A stretch of DNA of 64,000 nt from Caccocola sp964450835 (GTDB taxonomy: Bacteria > Synergistota > Synergistia > Synergistales > Synergistaceae), in assembly GCA_964450835.1 (NCBI GenBank), contig CAYVEQ010000001.1, positions 27,197 to 91,196 of the forward strand. Direction: 5' to 3'. This document shows, one piece after another, positions 44,678 through 52,805 of this stretch. The translations under genes were made by a program, and so were the position numbers. Every line of letters starts with the position of its first letter. Positions within the stretch are counted from its first letter, which is position 1. The notes below the pieces were generated by a model. It did not search any database. It was not told the origin of the DNA and worked only from the letters and a program-made list of their open reading frames with translations.

Positions 44678-44703
44678 GCGCGGCGTGTTCTTATACGCCG
44701 CGC
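44678..44703 (+). terminator. Hairpin after the FmdE-type gene
   Basis: Nine-pair perfect stem GCGCGGCGT/ACGCCGCGC with an eight-base loop and only two T after it; probably an accessory 3' structure. Confidence 0.45.
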
Positions 44704-44726
44704 TTCACGTGCGGTTCGGCGTATCA

Positions 44727-44762
44727 AAAGAGCCGCGAACGGGACACCGCGCGCGGCTCTTT
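44727..44762. terminator. Two-way terminator between FmdE-type gene and livF
   Basis: Eleven-pair stem AAAGAGCCGCG/CGCGGCTCTTT. The minus strand continues with T and serves the end of the liv operon; the plus strand serves the FmdE-type gene. Confidence 0.85.
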
Positions 44763-44787
44763 CGATAAAATTTTTCCCGCGCAAGGC

Positions 44788-45501
44788 TTACATGCCCATG
44801 TAAGCCTTGCGGACTTCGTCGGAGTTGAGCAGTTCCTTCGCCGTGCCTTTGTAGACGACCCTGCCTGTCTGAAGCACGTAGCCGCGGTCGGCTATTTCAA
44901 GCGCCTCCTGCACCATCTGTTCAACAAGCAGTACGGTAACCCCGCGCTTGCGTATTTCCGTGACAGTCTCAAGCACGCGCTCGACAAGGCTCGGCTGAAG
45001 GCCGAGCGAGAGTTCGTCGAGCAGTATGAGCTTCGGCCGCGACATGAGGCCGCGCGCGATGGCGCACATCTGCTGCTCCCCGCCGCTCATCGTTTCCGCC
45101 GTCTGGGCGGAGCGCGTTTTAAGTATCGGGAAGAGCTCATACATTTCTTCAATCCTCTGCGCCACCACGCTCTTATCCGTGACGCTGAACGCGCCGAGTT
45201 CCAGATTCTCGCGCACAGTCAGTTTGGCGAAAAGCCTGCGGCCCTCCGGAACATAGCTTATGCCGTGTTTGATTATGTCAAAAGCCGGTTTTCTTGAAAT
45301 GTCCTTGCCGCAGAAGCTGATGCTGCCCGATTCCATGTGCATGAGTCCGGCTATCGTCCTCATCGTAGTCGATTTCCCCGCGCCGTTCGCTCCGAGTATC
45401 GCGACAATCTCGCCTTCGTTGACTTCGAGAGAAATTCCGTGAAGCACGGGAACGTGGTCGTACGAGCAGAATATGTTACTGACCTCAAGCATTTTTGCCA
45501 T
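44788..45501 (-). CDS. livF: LivF, branched-chain amino acid ABC transporter ATPase
   Basis: One of two ATPase subunits of the LIV-type importer. 237 residues: Walker A GANGAGKS, Q-loop region, signature MSGGEQQM, Walker B LILLDELSLGL, and the H-loop replaced by Gln in LVEQ, as is normal for LivF. The end ELLNSDEVRKAYMG is typical. It begins three bases after livG ends and closes the operon. The substrate range is inferred from family: branched-chain or other hydrophobic amino acids. Confidence 0.95.
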   Translation of the reverse strand: MAKMLEVSNIFCSYDHVPVLHGISLEVNEGEIVAILGANGAGKSTTMRTIAGLMHMESGSISFCGKDISRKPAFDIIKHGISYVPEGRRLFAKLTVRENLELGAFSVTDKSVVAQRIEEMYELFPILKTRSAQTAETMSGGEQQMCAIARGLMSRPKLILLDELSLGLQPSLVERVLETVTEIRKRGVTVLLVEQMVQEALEIADRGYVLQTGRVVYKGTAKELLNSDEVRKAYMGM

Positions 45502-45504
45502 CGC

Positions 45505-46248
45505 TTATTTCCCCTCCCCGTGCAGTCTTTTGCTGAATTTTTCGCCGAAGTAGGCGGTTATGACGACAGGGTCGTGAACTATGTCGGCGGGCCTGCCTTC
45601 CGCTATTTTATGTCCGCTGGCCAACACTACGATTTTGTCGGCGATGGGCATTATCGCCTCCATAATGTGTTCCACCATCAGGATTGTGAGCCCTTCTTCT
45701 TTCAGGCGGACGATGACGTTTACCATTTCTCTGATTTCCGTCGAGGTAAGTCCGGCCACGGCTTCGTCAAGGAGCAGAAGTTCCGGCTCAGTGGCAAGCG
45801 CGCGCGCGACTTCAAGGCGCTTTTTGTTCCCGATTGTGAGTCCTCCGGCCAGCTTATCCCTGTGCTCACTGAGGAAGCAGCGCTCCATGCAGCGCTCGGC
45901 GACTTTCCTGGCTTTTGCTGTGTCGCTGGTGCGCATATAGGCGCCGACGAGAATATTTTCAAATACTGACATTTCTTTCAGCGGGCGCACGACCTGGAAA
46001 GTGCGGGCAACGCCGAGCCGCGCCATCTTATATGACGGGACGTCTGTCACGTCGGCGCCTTTGAAGAAAATCTTGCCGCCGGACGGTTTGTAGAGACCCG
46101 CGACGCAGTTGAACAGAGTTGTCTTTCCCGCTCCGTTCGGCCCGATGAGACCGACGATTTCTCCATTTTCAACGTCGAACGAAACGTCGCTGTTAGCGAG
46201 CAGCGATCCGAATTTCATCGTCAGATTTCTGACTTCAAGCAGAGCCAT
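45505..46248 (-). CDS. livG: LivG, branched-chain amino acid ABC transporter ATPase
   Basis: Second ATPase of the importer, 247 residues. Walker A GPNGAGKT; the signature segment reads GGLTIGNKKRLEVARAL, matching LivG-type variants rather than the standard LSGGQ; Walker B LLLLDEAVAGL; and LMVEHIM with the H-loop His. The ATG overlaps the livM stop by one base (TGATG), so translation is coupled. Confidence 0.95.
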   Translation of the reverse strand: MALLEVRNLTMKFGSLLANSDVSFDVENGEIVGLIGPNGAGKTTLFNCVAGLYKPSGGKIFFKGADVTDVPSYKMARLGVARTFQVVRPLKEMSVFENILVGAYMRTSDTAKARKVAERCMERCFLSEHRDKLAGGLTIGNKKRLEVARALATEPELLLLDEAVAGLTSTEIREMVNVIVRLKEEGLTILMVEHIMEAIMPIADKIVVLASGHKIAEGRPADIVHDPVVITAYFGEKFSKRLHGEGK

Positions 46249-47252
46249 CAGCGAGTCCCTCCCGTTTCAGCCTCTTCCGGCGACTTTCCGGCTTTTCTTC
46301 TGATATAGCCCAGCAGTCCCATGATGCCGCGCGGCTCTTTTACCATCACGACGATGATGATGAGCCCGAAGATTATCAGGTCTACGCCGGGGCCCAGGTA
46401 TGACAGATAGGCGCGGGTATATTCCTGAAGCGGTACCAGCACGAGAGCTCCGAGGAAAGGCCCCCAGAATGTCCCGAGTCCTCCGAGTATCGTAATGAGG
46501 ACAAATTTCATCGACATATCAAGGGACATTACCATCGGCGGGTCGACCCGGTAGTTGTACTGCGCGAACAAGGCTCCGCACAGCGCGGCCAGCGAGGCTG
46601 AGAGCGCCATCGCGCCGAGCTTGACCACAGTGCTGTTGACGCCCAGAGATTCCGCGGTCTCCTGTCCCTCGCGGACCGCGAGCAGATAGTAGCCCATGCG
46701 GTTTCTTTCGATGTATCGCACTATGCCGAACACGAGCAGGAATATCGCGAGCGCCCCGATGTAATATCCTGTTTTCGTCGACGACCACGAGAAGTTCACC
46801 CAGCCGTCGTCAAGTATCGGATAGTCGAGGCCGAGCGCCCCGCCTACCGCATCCCATATCATGAAAAGTCTGTTGAAAATCTCAACAATCGCGAATGTCG
46901 CAATGGCGAAGTAGTGTCCTTTGAGTTTGAAGCAGGGATAGCTGATTATTACGGAAATCACGGCCGCAGCCAGCATTCCAAGCGGCGCGCCGAACCACGG
47001 CAGCGACCCGAAAGTAACGACGGAAAGCGCGGCCCCGTATGCTCCGATTCCGAAAAAGACCGAATGGCCGAAAGAAACCTGCCCGCCGTAACCGCTTATG
47101 ATGTTCCAAGACTGGGCCATAGAGGCGTAAAGCAGCACCATCGTGGCGACGTGGCCAAAGAAAGAACCGCCTATTACGCCGGGAATACAGGGAAGCGCCG
47201 CCGCGGCTATTATAAACGCATACCAGAGTTTGTCTTTTTTTGAGAGGTTCAT
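46248..47252 (-). CDS. livM: LivM, branched-chain amino acid ABC transporter permease
   Basis: Inner-membrane permease of 334 residues with about nine or ten hydrophobic helices. The family motifs GQVSFGHSVFFGIGAYGAA and the EAA-like loop RNRMGYYLLAVREGQETAESLGVN are clear, followed by GGLGTFWGPFLGA. The cytoplasmic C-terminus is charged. It starts four bases after livH ends. Confidence 0.95.
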   Translation of the reverse strand: MNLSKKDKLWYAFIIAAAALPCIPGVIGGSFFGHVATMVLLYASMAQSWNIISGYGGQVSFGHSVFFGIGAYGAALSVVTFGSLPWFGAPLGMLAAAVISVIISYPCFKLKGHYFAIATFAIVEIFNRLFMIWDAVGGALGLDYPILDDGWVNFSWSSTKTGYYIGALAIFLLVFGIVRYIERNRMGYYLLAVREGQETAESLGVNSTVVKLGAMALSASLAALCGALFAQYNYRVDPPMVMSLDMSMKFVLITILGGLGTFWGPFLGALVLVPLQEYTRAYLSYLGPGVDLIIFGLIIIVVMVKEPRGIMGLLGYIRRKAGKSPEEAETGGTR

Positions 47253-47256
47253 GACA

Positions 47257-48117
47257 TCACCACCCGAAGAGCCCCTTAGGCCTGATAAGAATGACTATCA
47301 GATATATGGCGAAGACCGCCACATATTTGACGACGGCCGCGATATAAAATCCGGAGAACGATTCGACAAGGCCTATAAGCAGAGCTGCGGCAAAAGCTCC
47401 GGGTATGCTTCCGAATCCCCCGAGAGCGACGACGACGAACGCAATCAGGCTGAAGAGCCCGCCGACTTCTGGATGCACCGCGAGGTAGGTGGTCATCAGG
47501 CCGCCGGCCACGCCGACGCAGAGACCGCCTATACCGAAGACAAGCAGAAATATTTTTTCGGTATCTATGCCCATAAGCTCCGCCGCTTCCTTGTCCATCG
47601 CGGTGGCCTGTATCGCCCAGCCAAGGCGCGTTTTCTTAATGAGCCAGTAAAGCGCCGCGAGTATCACGAGCGCGAATATGCCTGTTACAAGCTGCGGAAC
47701 CGAGACAATCGCCCCGCCGACAGCAAATGTTTTGCCGTCCATAATAGTTCCGGAGAGAAGACGGAAGTTCGGCGAGAAACGGTTCATGCAGAAATTTTTC
47801 AAAAGCATCGAAAGGCCGAACGTGGCAAGAAGCGGAGCCATTGCCGCCTTGCCGAGGCTGTATTTTATTATAAGTCTGTATGTGAGCGCACCCAGGATGA
47901 AGAGGAATATCCCGGAGGCAATCCACGTAAAGAGAGGATCCGCCCCGAAGATGAATCCGAGCCAGTAGCAGACGTACATGGCCACCATGAGGAATTCTCC
48001 GTGCGCGAAGTTGATGACGTCCATAACTCCCCATATCATGCTGAGTCCGGCGGCGACGAGCGCGTATAAAAGGCCGCTCAGAACACCATCTATAAGGACC
48101 TGCAGGAAACTGCTCAT
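47257..48117 (-). CDS. livH: LivH, branched-chain amino acid ABC transporter permease
   Basis: Partner permease, 286 residues with about eight hydrophobic helices. The start GVLSGLLYALVAAGLSMIWG and MDVINFAHGEFLM are diagnostic, with the coupling loop RLGWAIQATAMDKEAAELMGID and GGFGSIPGAF. A GGAGG site seven bases upstream supports the start. It is separated from livK by a hairpin with a T-run, so it depends on read-through or an internal start. Confidence 0.95.
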   Translation of the reverse strand: MSSFLQVLIDGVLSGLLYALVAAGLSMIWGVMDVINFAHGEFLMVAMYVCYWLGFIFGADPLFTWIASGIFLFILGALTYRLIIKYSLGKAAMAPLLATFGLSMLLKNFCMNRFSPNFRLLSGTIMDGKTFAVGGAIVSVPQLVTGIFALVILAALYWLIKKTRLGWAIQATAMDKEAAELMGIDTEKIFLLVFGIGGLCVGVAGGLMTTYLAVHPEVGGLFSLIAFVVVALGGFGSIPGAFAAALLIGLVESFSGFYIAAVVKYVAVFAIYLIVILIRPKGLFGW

Positions 48118-48147
48118 GCAAAGACCTCCTTACTGCTGCGTCCTTTC

Positions 48148-48181
48148 AAAAAAGGCGGGGCATCGGGAAGAATGCCCCGCC
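48148..48181 (-). terminator. Intra-operon terminator/attenuator between livK and livH
   Basis: Minus strand: GGCGGGGCAT, eight-base loop, ATGCCCCGCC, then six T. Ten perfect pairs. Partial termination here would yield far more binding protein than membrane parts, the usual stoichiometry of such importers. Confidence 0.85.
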
Positions 48182-48213
48182 AGGGTATGTCCTGACTTGC
48201 TTAGGATCAGATG

Positions 48214-49470
48214 TTACCTCTTGTCCCACGGAGTCATCGGCAGAGTGGCTTCCGAGTCTTTGTACTTAAGCGGATATACTGTGTTGTATTTCTGGCTTTC
48301 AATCTGTGTGATAACTGAGAGCGCCTTCGCGTTCTGTCCGTCCTCGCCGAATTTGACGGAGCCGCTGAGCGACATGATCGACGGGAATTCTTCTGTCTTC
48401 AGCACTTCAAGAACTTTTTCCGTGTCGGGGCCGCCGGCCTTCTCAATCGCCTGGGCCAGAACCATGAGCATTACGGCTTCCTGAATGGAGTCGCTGTCGA
48501 AAGGCTGGTTGCTTCTCGGCGTGTAGTACTTGTCCTGAATCTTTATAGCCTCGGGCATGAATTTCACAGCCAGTTCAGGCGAGTAGCCCATGCCGCCCAT
48601 GAAGAAGTTGCCGTCGTCGCCGAGCTCTTTCTGTACGGCGGGGTTCTGGTAGCCGGTGCAGTAGTTGAGGGCGATCTTAGGCAGCCAGTTGAGCTGTTTC
48701 ATCGTGCGGACCCACAGCGAGTAGTCTCCGCCGAGAGCGGCGCCGAATACCGCGTCGGGATTGGCGGCCTTGAGCTTCTGAACTTCGCTGTTGAGGTTCG
48801 TAGCGCCGTTGTTGAACGGGATGTCGGCTACGACTTCAAGGTTGATTTTCTTTGCGGCCTTCTGAGCTTCCGCTGCGGCGTGCTTTCCGAACTCGGTGTT
48901 TTCATAGATGAGTCCGAGCGTCTTGATGCCGGCGTTCTGCTCTTTGTTGAGATACTCTATGTAATCTACGAATTCGACAGATTCGATTGCGTCGGTCGGC
49001 GCATGGCGGAAGAAGTATTTGTAGCCGCGCTCGGTAAGCTCGGCGGAGCTTGAGCAGCCGCAGAGGAATATTTTCTTCGCGCGCTCCGCGACGGCGCTTG
49101 CCGGCTTTGTGGCCGAGCTGTTGTAGCACCCGATTATCGCGAATACTTTTTCCTGGTTGTAGAGACGTTCCGCCTCGGACTTGGCGACATCAGGCTTGCC
49201 CTGGTGGTCGGCCTGGACTATTTTGATGACGTATTTCCCGCCAAGAAGTCCTTCTCCCGCGGCGAGCGGCCCGTTGATTTCAGGGTTTGCCTCATTGATT
49301 ACATCTGCGGCCGCGAGGACCGAGTTGACGCAGTTCTGGCCGGAAACGGCGGCGGGTCCCGTCAGCGGAAAGAGCGCTCCTATCTTAATCTCTTCAGCGG
49401 CGAACGCTGAAGACGCAAGCAGAACCGCGCCCAGAACAGCCATGGCAACAAACACTGCACGCTTTCTCAT
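48214..49470 (-). CDS. livK: LivK-type periplasmic amino acid-binding protein
   Basis: Extracytoplasmic receptor of the importer. 418 residues with a Sec signal peptide (cleavage likely after AFA near residue 24; no lipobox, so soluble periplasmic rather than lipid-anchored, pointing to a diderm cell). The mature start EEIKIGALFPLTGPAAVSGQ and the cleft region with SSATKPAS are typical of the type I binding-protein fold. AGGAGG precedes the ATG. It has its own strong promoter and is first in livK-H-M-G-F. The ligand is probably hydrophobic or branched amino acids, but this family also binds other amides and amino acids. Confidence 0.94.
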   Translation of the reverse strand: MRKRAVFVAMAVLGAVLLASSAFAAEEIKIGALFPLTGPAAVSGQNCVNSVLAAADVINEANPEINGPLAAGEGLLGGKYVIKIVQADHQGKPDVAKSEAERLYNQEKVFAIIGCYNSSATKPASAVAERAKKIFLCGCSSSAELTERGYKYFFRHAPTDAIESVEFVDYIEYLNKEQNAGIKTLGLIYENTEFGKHAAAEAQKAAKKINLEVVADIPFNNGATNLNSEVQKLKAANPDAVFGAALGGDYSLWVRTMKQLNWLPKIALNYCTGYQNPAVQKELGDDGNFFMGGMGYSPELAVKFMPEAIKIQDKYYTPRSNQPFDSDSIQEAVMLMVLAQAIEKAGGPDTEKVLEVLKTEEFPSIMSLSGSVKFGEDGQNAKALSVITQIESQKYNTVYPLKYKDSEATLPMTPWDKR

Positions 49471-49527
49471 TGTGGCTTCAACCTCCTTAAATTTTAAGCG
49501 GGGGAAGATGATATTACCCCCATTGGT

Positions 49528-49555
49528 ATTATATATTTTTTTTGAAGATCGTCAA
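49528..49555 (-). promoter_or_regulatory. Promoter of the liv operon
   Basis: Minus strand: TTGACG, 16-base A-rich spacer, TATAAT. It lies back-to-back with the purine operon promoter, whose -35 begins 33 bases away, so the two may be co-regulated or interfere. Confidence 0.8.
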
Positions 49556-49588
49556 ACTCAGAGCCCCTATTTTCAGAATGTTAAAATA

Positions 49589-49617
49589 TTGACTTTTACG
49601 GGTCATCAAAGTATATT
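49589..49617 (+). promoter_or_regulatory. Promoter of the purine operon
   Basis: TTGACT, 17-base spacer, TATATT. The leader to purS is only about 60 bases; it holds a small GTGGA/TCCAC hairpin but is too short for a purine riboswitch, and I see no PurR-type palindrome. Confidence 0.75.
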
Positions 49618-49685
49618 ATGAACAACTTGGTGGACAATTCCACTTAACAATTTCCAAATAAGCATCTTAAGGAGGATGTCATCAT

Positions 49686-49940
49686 ATGATTTTCCATGCA
49701 GAGGCCGTAATTACTCCGCGTGAGGGAGTCTTGGACACTCAGGGAAAAGCCGTAGAAAAGACATTGACGCATCTGGGCTACAAAGGGCTTCGGGAAGTCC
49801 GCGTCGGACGCATCGTCACTATGCGCATAGACGCCGAGAGCCGCGAAGAGGCGGCCGAATGCGTGAATAATATGTGCGGGGATCTTCTCGCCAACGATTT
49901 AATAGAAACTTACAAAATTTCAGTCCGGGAAGCACAGTGA
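49686..49940 (+). CDS. purS: PurS, FGAM synthase small subunit
   Basis: Structural subunit that joins PurQ and PurL in formylglycinamidine synthase. 84 residues, with the family pattern AVITPREGVLDTQGKAVEKTLTHLGY and VGRIVTMRIDAESREEA. GGAGG ten bases upstream supports the start. First gene of the purine operon; its TGA overlaps the purQ ATG as TGATG. Confidence 0.95.
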   Translation: MIFHAEAVITPREGVLDTQGKAVEKTLTHLGYKGLREVRVGRIVTMRIDAESREEAAECVNNMCGDLLANDLIETYKISVREAQ

Positions 49941-50653
49941 TGAAGACCGCCGTCGTCGTTTTTCCCGGGAGCAACTGCGACCGCGACGTGCAGCGCGCGG
50001 TCTCCGAGACGCTAAAGACCCCCGTAGAAATGGTCTGGCACGAGGAGACTGAATTTGTCTCTGAACCCGACCTTGTGATACTGCCGGGCGGCTTCTCCTA
50101 CGGAGATTATCTGCGTTCCGGCGCCATGGCCTCGCGCTCGCCCATCATACAGGCGGTCAGGCGTCACGCCGAGAGCGGCAGACTGCTGCTCGGCATCTGC
50201 AACGGGTTCCAGGTGCTCACTGAAGCGAAGCTCCTTCCCGGCGCGCTGCTCGCCAACACCACTACCACATTTATCTGCGCCAAGTCTTATATCCGCGTGG
50301 AACAGACGGATAACTTCTTTACATACGGGCTTAAAAAGGGAGAGGTCGTGCAGTACCCCATAGCCCACCACGAAGGATTGTATTTTCTGCCGCCCGCTGA
50401 ACTCGATGAACTGGAGAAGGCGGGCCGCGTCGTTTTCCGCTACGCCGACCCCGCGTCAAAAGATGCCGGAGCGCAGTACGCGCCGAACGGCTCGCTCAAC
50501 GGCATAGCGGGGATATGCAACGGAAGAGGAAACATTTTAGGCCTTATGCCGCACCCCGAGCGCGCGACTGCGGCGCATCTGAACGGAGGCACGGACGGGG
50601 TCGCCTTCTGGCTCTCAATCGCGCGCGGTTTCGCAGAAAGGAGCGCTCGCTGA
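49940..50653 (+). CDS. purQ: PurQ, FGAM synthase glutaminase subunit
   Basis: Class I glutamine amidotransferase that supplies ammonia to PurL. 237 residues, with nucleophile Cys in GICNGFQVL and His/Glu in PHPERA; the start VVVFPGSNCDRD is typical. Coupled by TGATG to purS upstream and purL downstream. Together with PurS and the short PurL it forms the three-part enzyme known from Gram-positive bacteria and archaea, not the single large PurL of E. coli. Confidence 0.96.
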   Translation: MKTAVVVFPGSNCDRDVQRAVSETLKTPVEMVWHEETEFVSEPDLVILPGGFSYGDYLRSGAMASRSPIIQAVRRHAESGRLLLGICNGFQVLTEAKLLPGALLANTTTTFICAKSYIRVEQTDNFFTYGLKKGEVVQYPIAHHEGLYFLPPAELDELEKAGRVVFRYADPASKDAGAQYAPNGSLNGIAGICNGRGNILGLMPHPERATAAHLNGGTDGVAFWLSIARGFAERSAR

Positions 50654-52803
50654 TGGGTTTCCGCGAGGTAGGGCTTTCCGAGTCCGAATATAAAAGAATA
50701 CAGGATCTGCTGGGGCGCGAGCCGAACGACCTTGAGCTCGAGCTTATCGGCGTTATGTGGTCCGAGCATTGCAGCTATAAATCAACCCGCCCGCTGCTGC
50801 GAACTTTCCCGTCACGGGGAAAGTATGTCCTTCAGGGGCAGGGCGAGAACGCAGGCGTCGTCAATATGGGCGAGGGATGGGGCTTCGCTTTCAAGGTCGA
50901 GAGCCACAACCACCCCTCCGCGGTCGCGCCTTTCCAGGGCGCGGCAACCGGCGTGGGCGGCATTATACGCGACATCATAGCGATGGGGGCGCGCCCTTCC
51001 GTTTCGATGGACGGCCTCTTCTTCGGCGACGCGTCGCTCCGCAAGACGCAAAATCTCGCTAAGGGCATCGTGGAGGGAATCGGTTCTTACGGCAACGCCG
51101 TGGGCGTCCCGATAGTCGGCGGAAAAACATTCTACTCCCCCTGCTACAACGACAACCCCTTGGTCAACGCTTTCAGCGCGGGCTTTGTGCGTCTTGACAA
51201 GATGGCAAGCTCCCGCACGGCAAAGCCGGGAGACATGGCTGTGCTGCTCGGCTCAAAGACGGGGCGCGACGGCATAGCGGGCGCATCGTTCGCCTCGCGC
51301 GAACTTGACGAAGACGCGCGGGCCAGCAAGCCGCAGATACAGATAGGCGACCCCTTCGAGGAGAAACTGCTCATCGAATGCTGCATGGATCTGCTTGACA
51401 AGAAACTCATCGCCTCTATGCAGGACATGGGCGCGGCGGGCATTCTCTCGTCGTCAAGCGAGATAGCGCACAAAAGCGGCTGCGGCATTGACATACAGGT
51501 TGAAAAAATTCCTCTCCGCGAGGCCGATATGCTTCCGTGGGAGATATTCCTCTCCGAGTCGCAGGAGCGTATGCTCCTCATCGTCGATACGGAAAAGCTC
51601 GAACCTGTCTTCGCAATGGCGAAACACTACGGCCTTGACTGCGCCGTAGTCGGCGTCATGACAGACAGCGGGCGCTACCGCGTCTACAGGAACGGAAATC
51701 TCGAGGCGGACCTTCCCACGTCCATCCTCGGCGACGCGCCGGAAATTTACTGGCCCTCCGAGGAACCGAAGGATATGGCCGAACGCCGGGCTCTCGACGT
51801 CCCGGCTCTCAAAAGCGCTTCACCGGCGCAAGACCTTCTCGCAATGCTTTCCTGCCCCAACGGGCGCAGAAAGAACGCGATATGGGAGCAGTATGATTCG
51901 ATGGTGCAGCTCCACACGATAGCGGGCCCGGGCGAGCCTGCGGCGATTGTCGAAGTGCCCGGCACAAGGCGCGCATGCGTGCTCACAATGGAGGCCGAGC
52001 CGTACAAGTGCCGGACAGACCCGTACAGAGGCGCCGCGGAAACCATGGCGCTTTCGCTGCGCGGCATATGGCTCACGGGAGCCGACGCCCTCGGCATGAC
52101 AAACTGCCTGAATTTCGCCTCTCCCGAATTTCCCGACAGATTCTACGAGCTCAAAGAATCTCTGCGCGGTCTGGCCGACACCTGCCGCGAGCTTGACTGC
52201 CCGGTGGTATCGGGCAACGTCAGCCTTTACAACGAAACCGCGAACGACAGAATCTACCCGACGCCTCTTGTCGTCACGGCGGGCCTGGCCGTGGACCGCG
52301 ACAGGACAATACGCGCCGGGAAAACAACCGAGGGAGATTTCATCTACCTGGTCGGAGCGGTCGAGGGAGCACTCGGCGCGAGCCGCTACCAGGAAGCCAG
52401 AGACGGCAGACCGCTGGGCAGGACAGTCGAACCCGACCGCGAGGCTGAGAAGAAGTTCCGCGACGCGGCTCTTTCCACAGCCCGCGGGCAGCTGGCGAAA
52501 TCGGGCCGCGTCGTCGCCGGAGGCGGCCTTGCCACCGCTCTTGCCAGCGAGGCGATAGCATCGGATGCCGGCATGAAAATAACCCTGGCGCCCGAAACCT
52601 CCGTCGAATCGCTGCTTTTCTCGGAGGGCGGCGCGCGCGCGGTCTATTCTGTCGGGCAGGGGAAAGCCGCGGAATTTGAGAAGGCATGGGAAAGCCTCGG
52701 CTGCGTCAGAATAGGCGAAGCGGGCGGCGAGAGTTTTGAATGGCGGGGCATTCTGTCTTTGCCGCTCAAAGAGCTCAAGTCGGCTTTCACGGGAGAAAAT
52801 TAA
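50653..52803 (+). CDS. purL: PurL, FGAM synthase large subunit (short type)
   Basis: ATP-dependent synthase domain: FGAR + ATP + ammonia to FGAM. 716 residues, the short PurL that needs PurS and PurQ. Seen: ELIGVMWSEHCSYKSTRPLL, SHNHPSAVAPFQGAATGVGG, the substrate and magnesium sites in GGKTF and QDMGAAG, and the second half with SGNVSLYNET. The start ATG overlaps the purQ stop (TGATG). The C-terminal end LPLKELKSAFTGEN is normal. Confidence 0.96.
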   Translation: MGFREVGLSESEYKRIQDLLGREPNDLELELIGVMWSEHCSYKSTRPLLRTFPSRGKYVLQGQGENAGVVNMGEGWGFAFKVESHNHPSAVAPFQGAATGVGGIIRDIIAMGARPSVSMDGLFFGDASLRKTQNLAKGIVEGIGSYGNAVGVPIVGGKTFYSPCYNDNPLVNAFSAGFVRLDKMASSRTAKPGDMAVLLGSKTGRDGIAGASFASRELDEDARASKPQIQIGDPFEEKLLIECCMDLLDKKLIASMQDMGAAGILSSSSEIAHKSGCGIDIQVEKIPLREADMLPWEIFLSESQERMLLIVDTEKLEPVFAMAKHYGLDCAVVGVMTDSGRYRVYRNGNLEADLPTSILGDAPEIYWPSEEPKDMAERRALDVPALKSASPAQDLLAMLSCPNGRRKNAIWEQYDSMVQLHTIAGPGEPAAIVEVPGTRRACVLTMEAEPYKCRTDPYRGAAETMALSLRGIWLTGADALGMTNCLNFASPEFPDRFYELKESLRGLADTCRELDCPVVSGNVSLYNETANDRIYPTPLVVTAGLAVDRDRTIRAGKTTEGDFIYLVGAVEGALGASRYQEARDGRPLGRTVEPDREAEKKFRDAALSTARGQLAKSGRVVAGGGLATALASEAIASDAGMKITLAPETSVESLLFSEGGARAVYSVGQGKAAEFEKAWESLGCVRIGEAGGESFEWRGILSLPLKELKSAFTGEN

Positions 52804-52805
52804 AA

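Noticed and set aside
49618..49685. Purine riboswitch ahead of purS
   Set aside because: The leader is only about 60 bases and lacks the three-way junction core.
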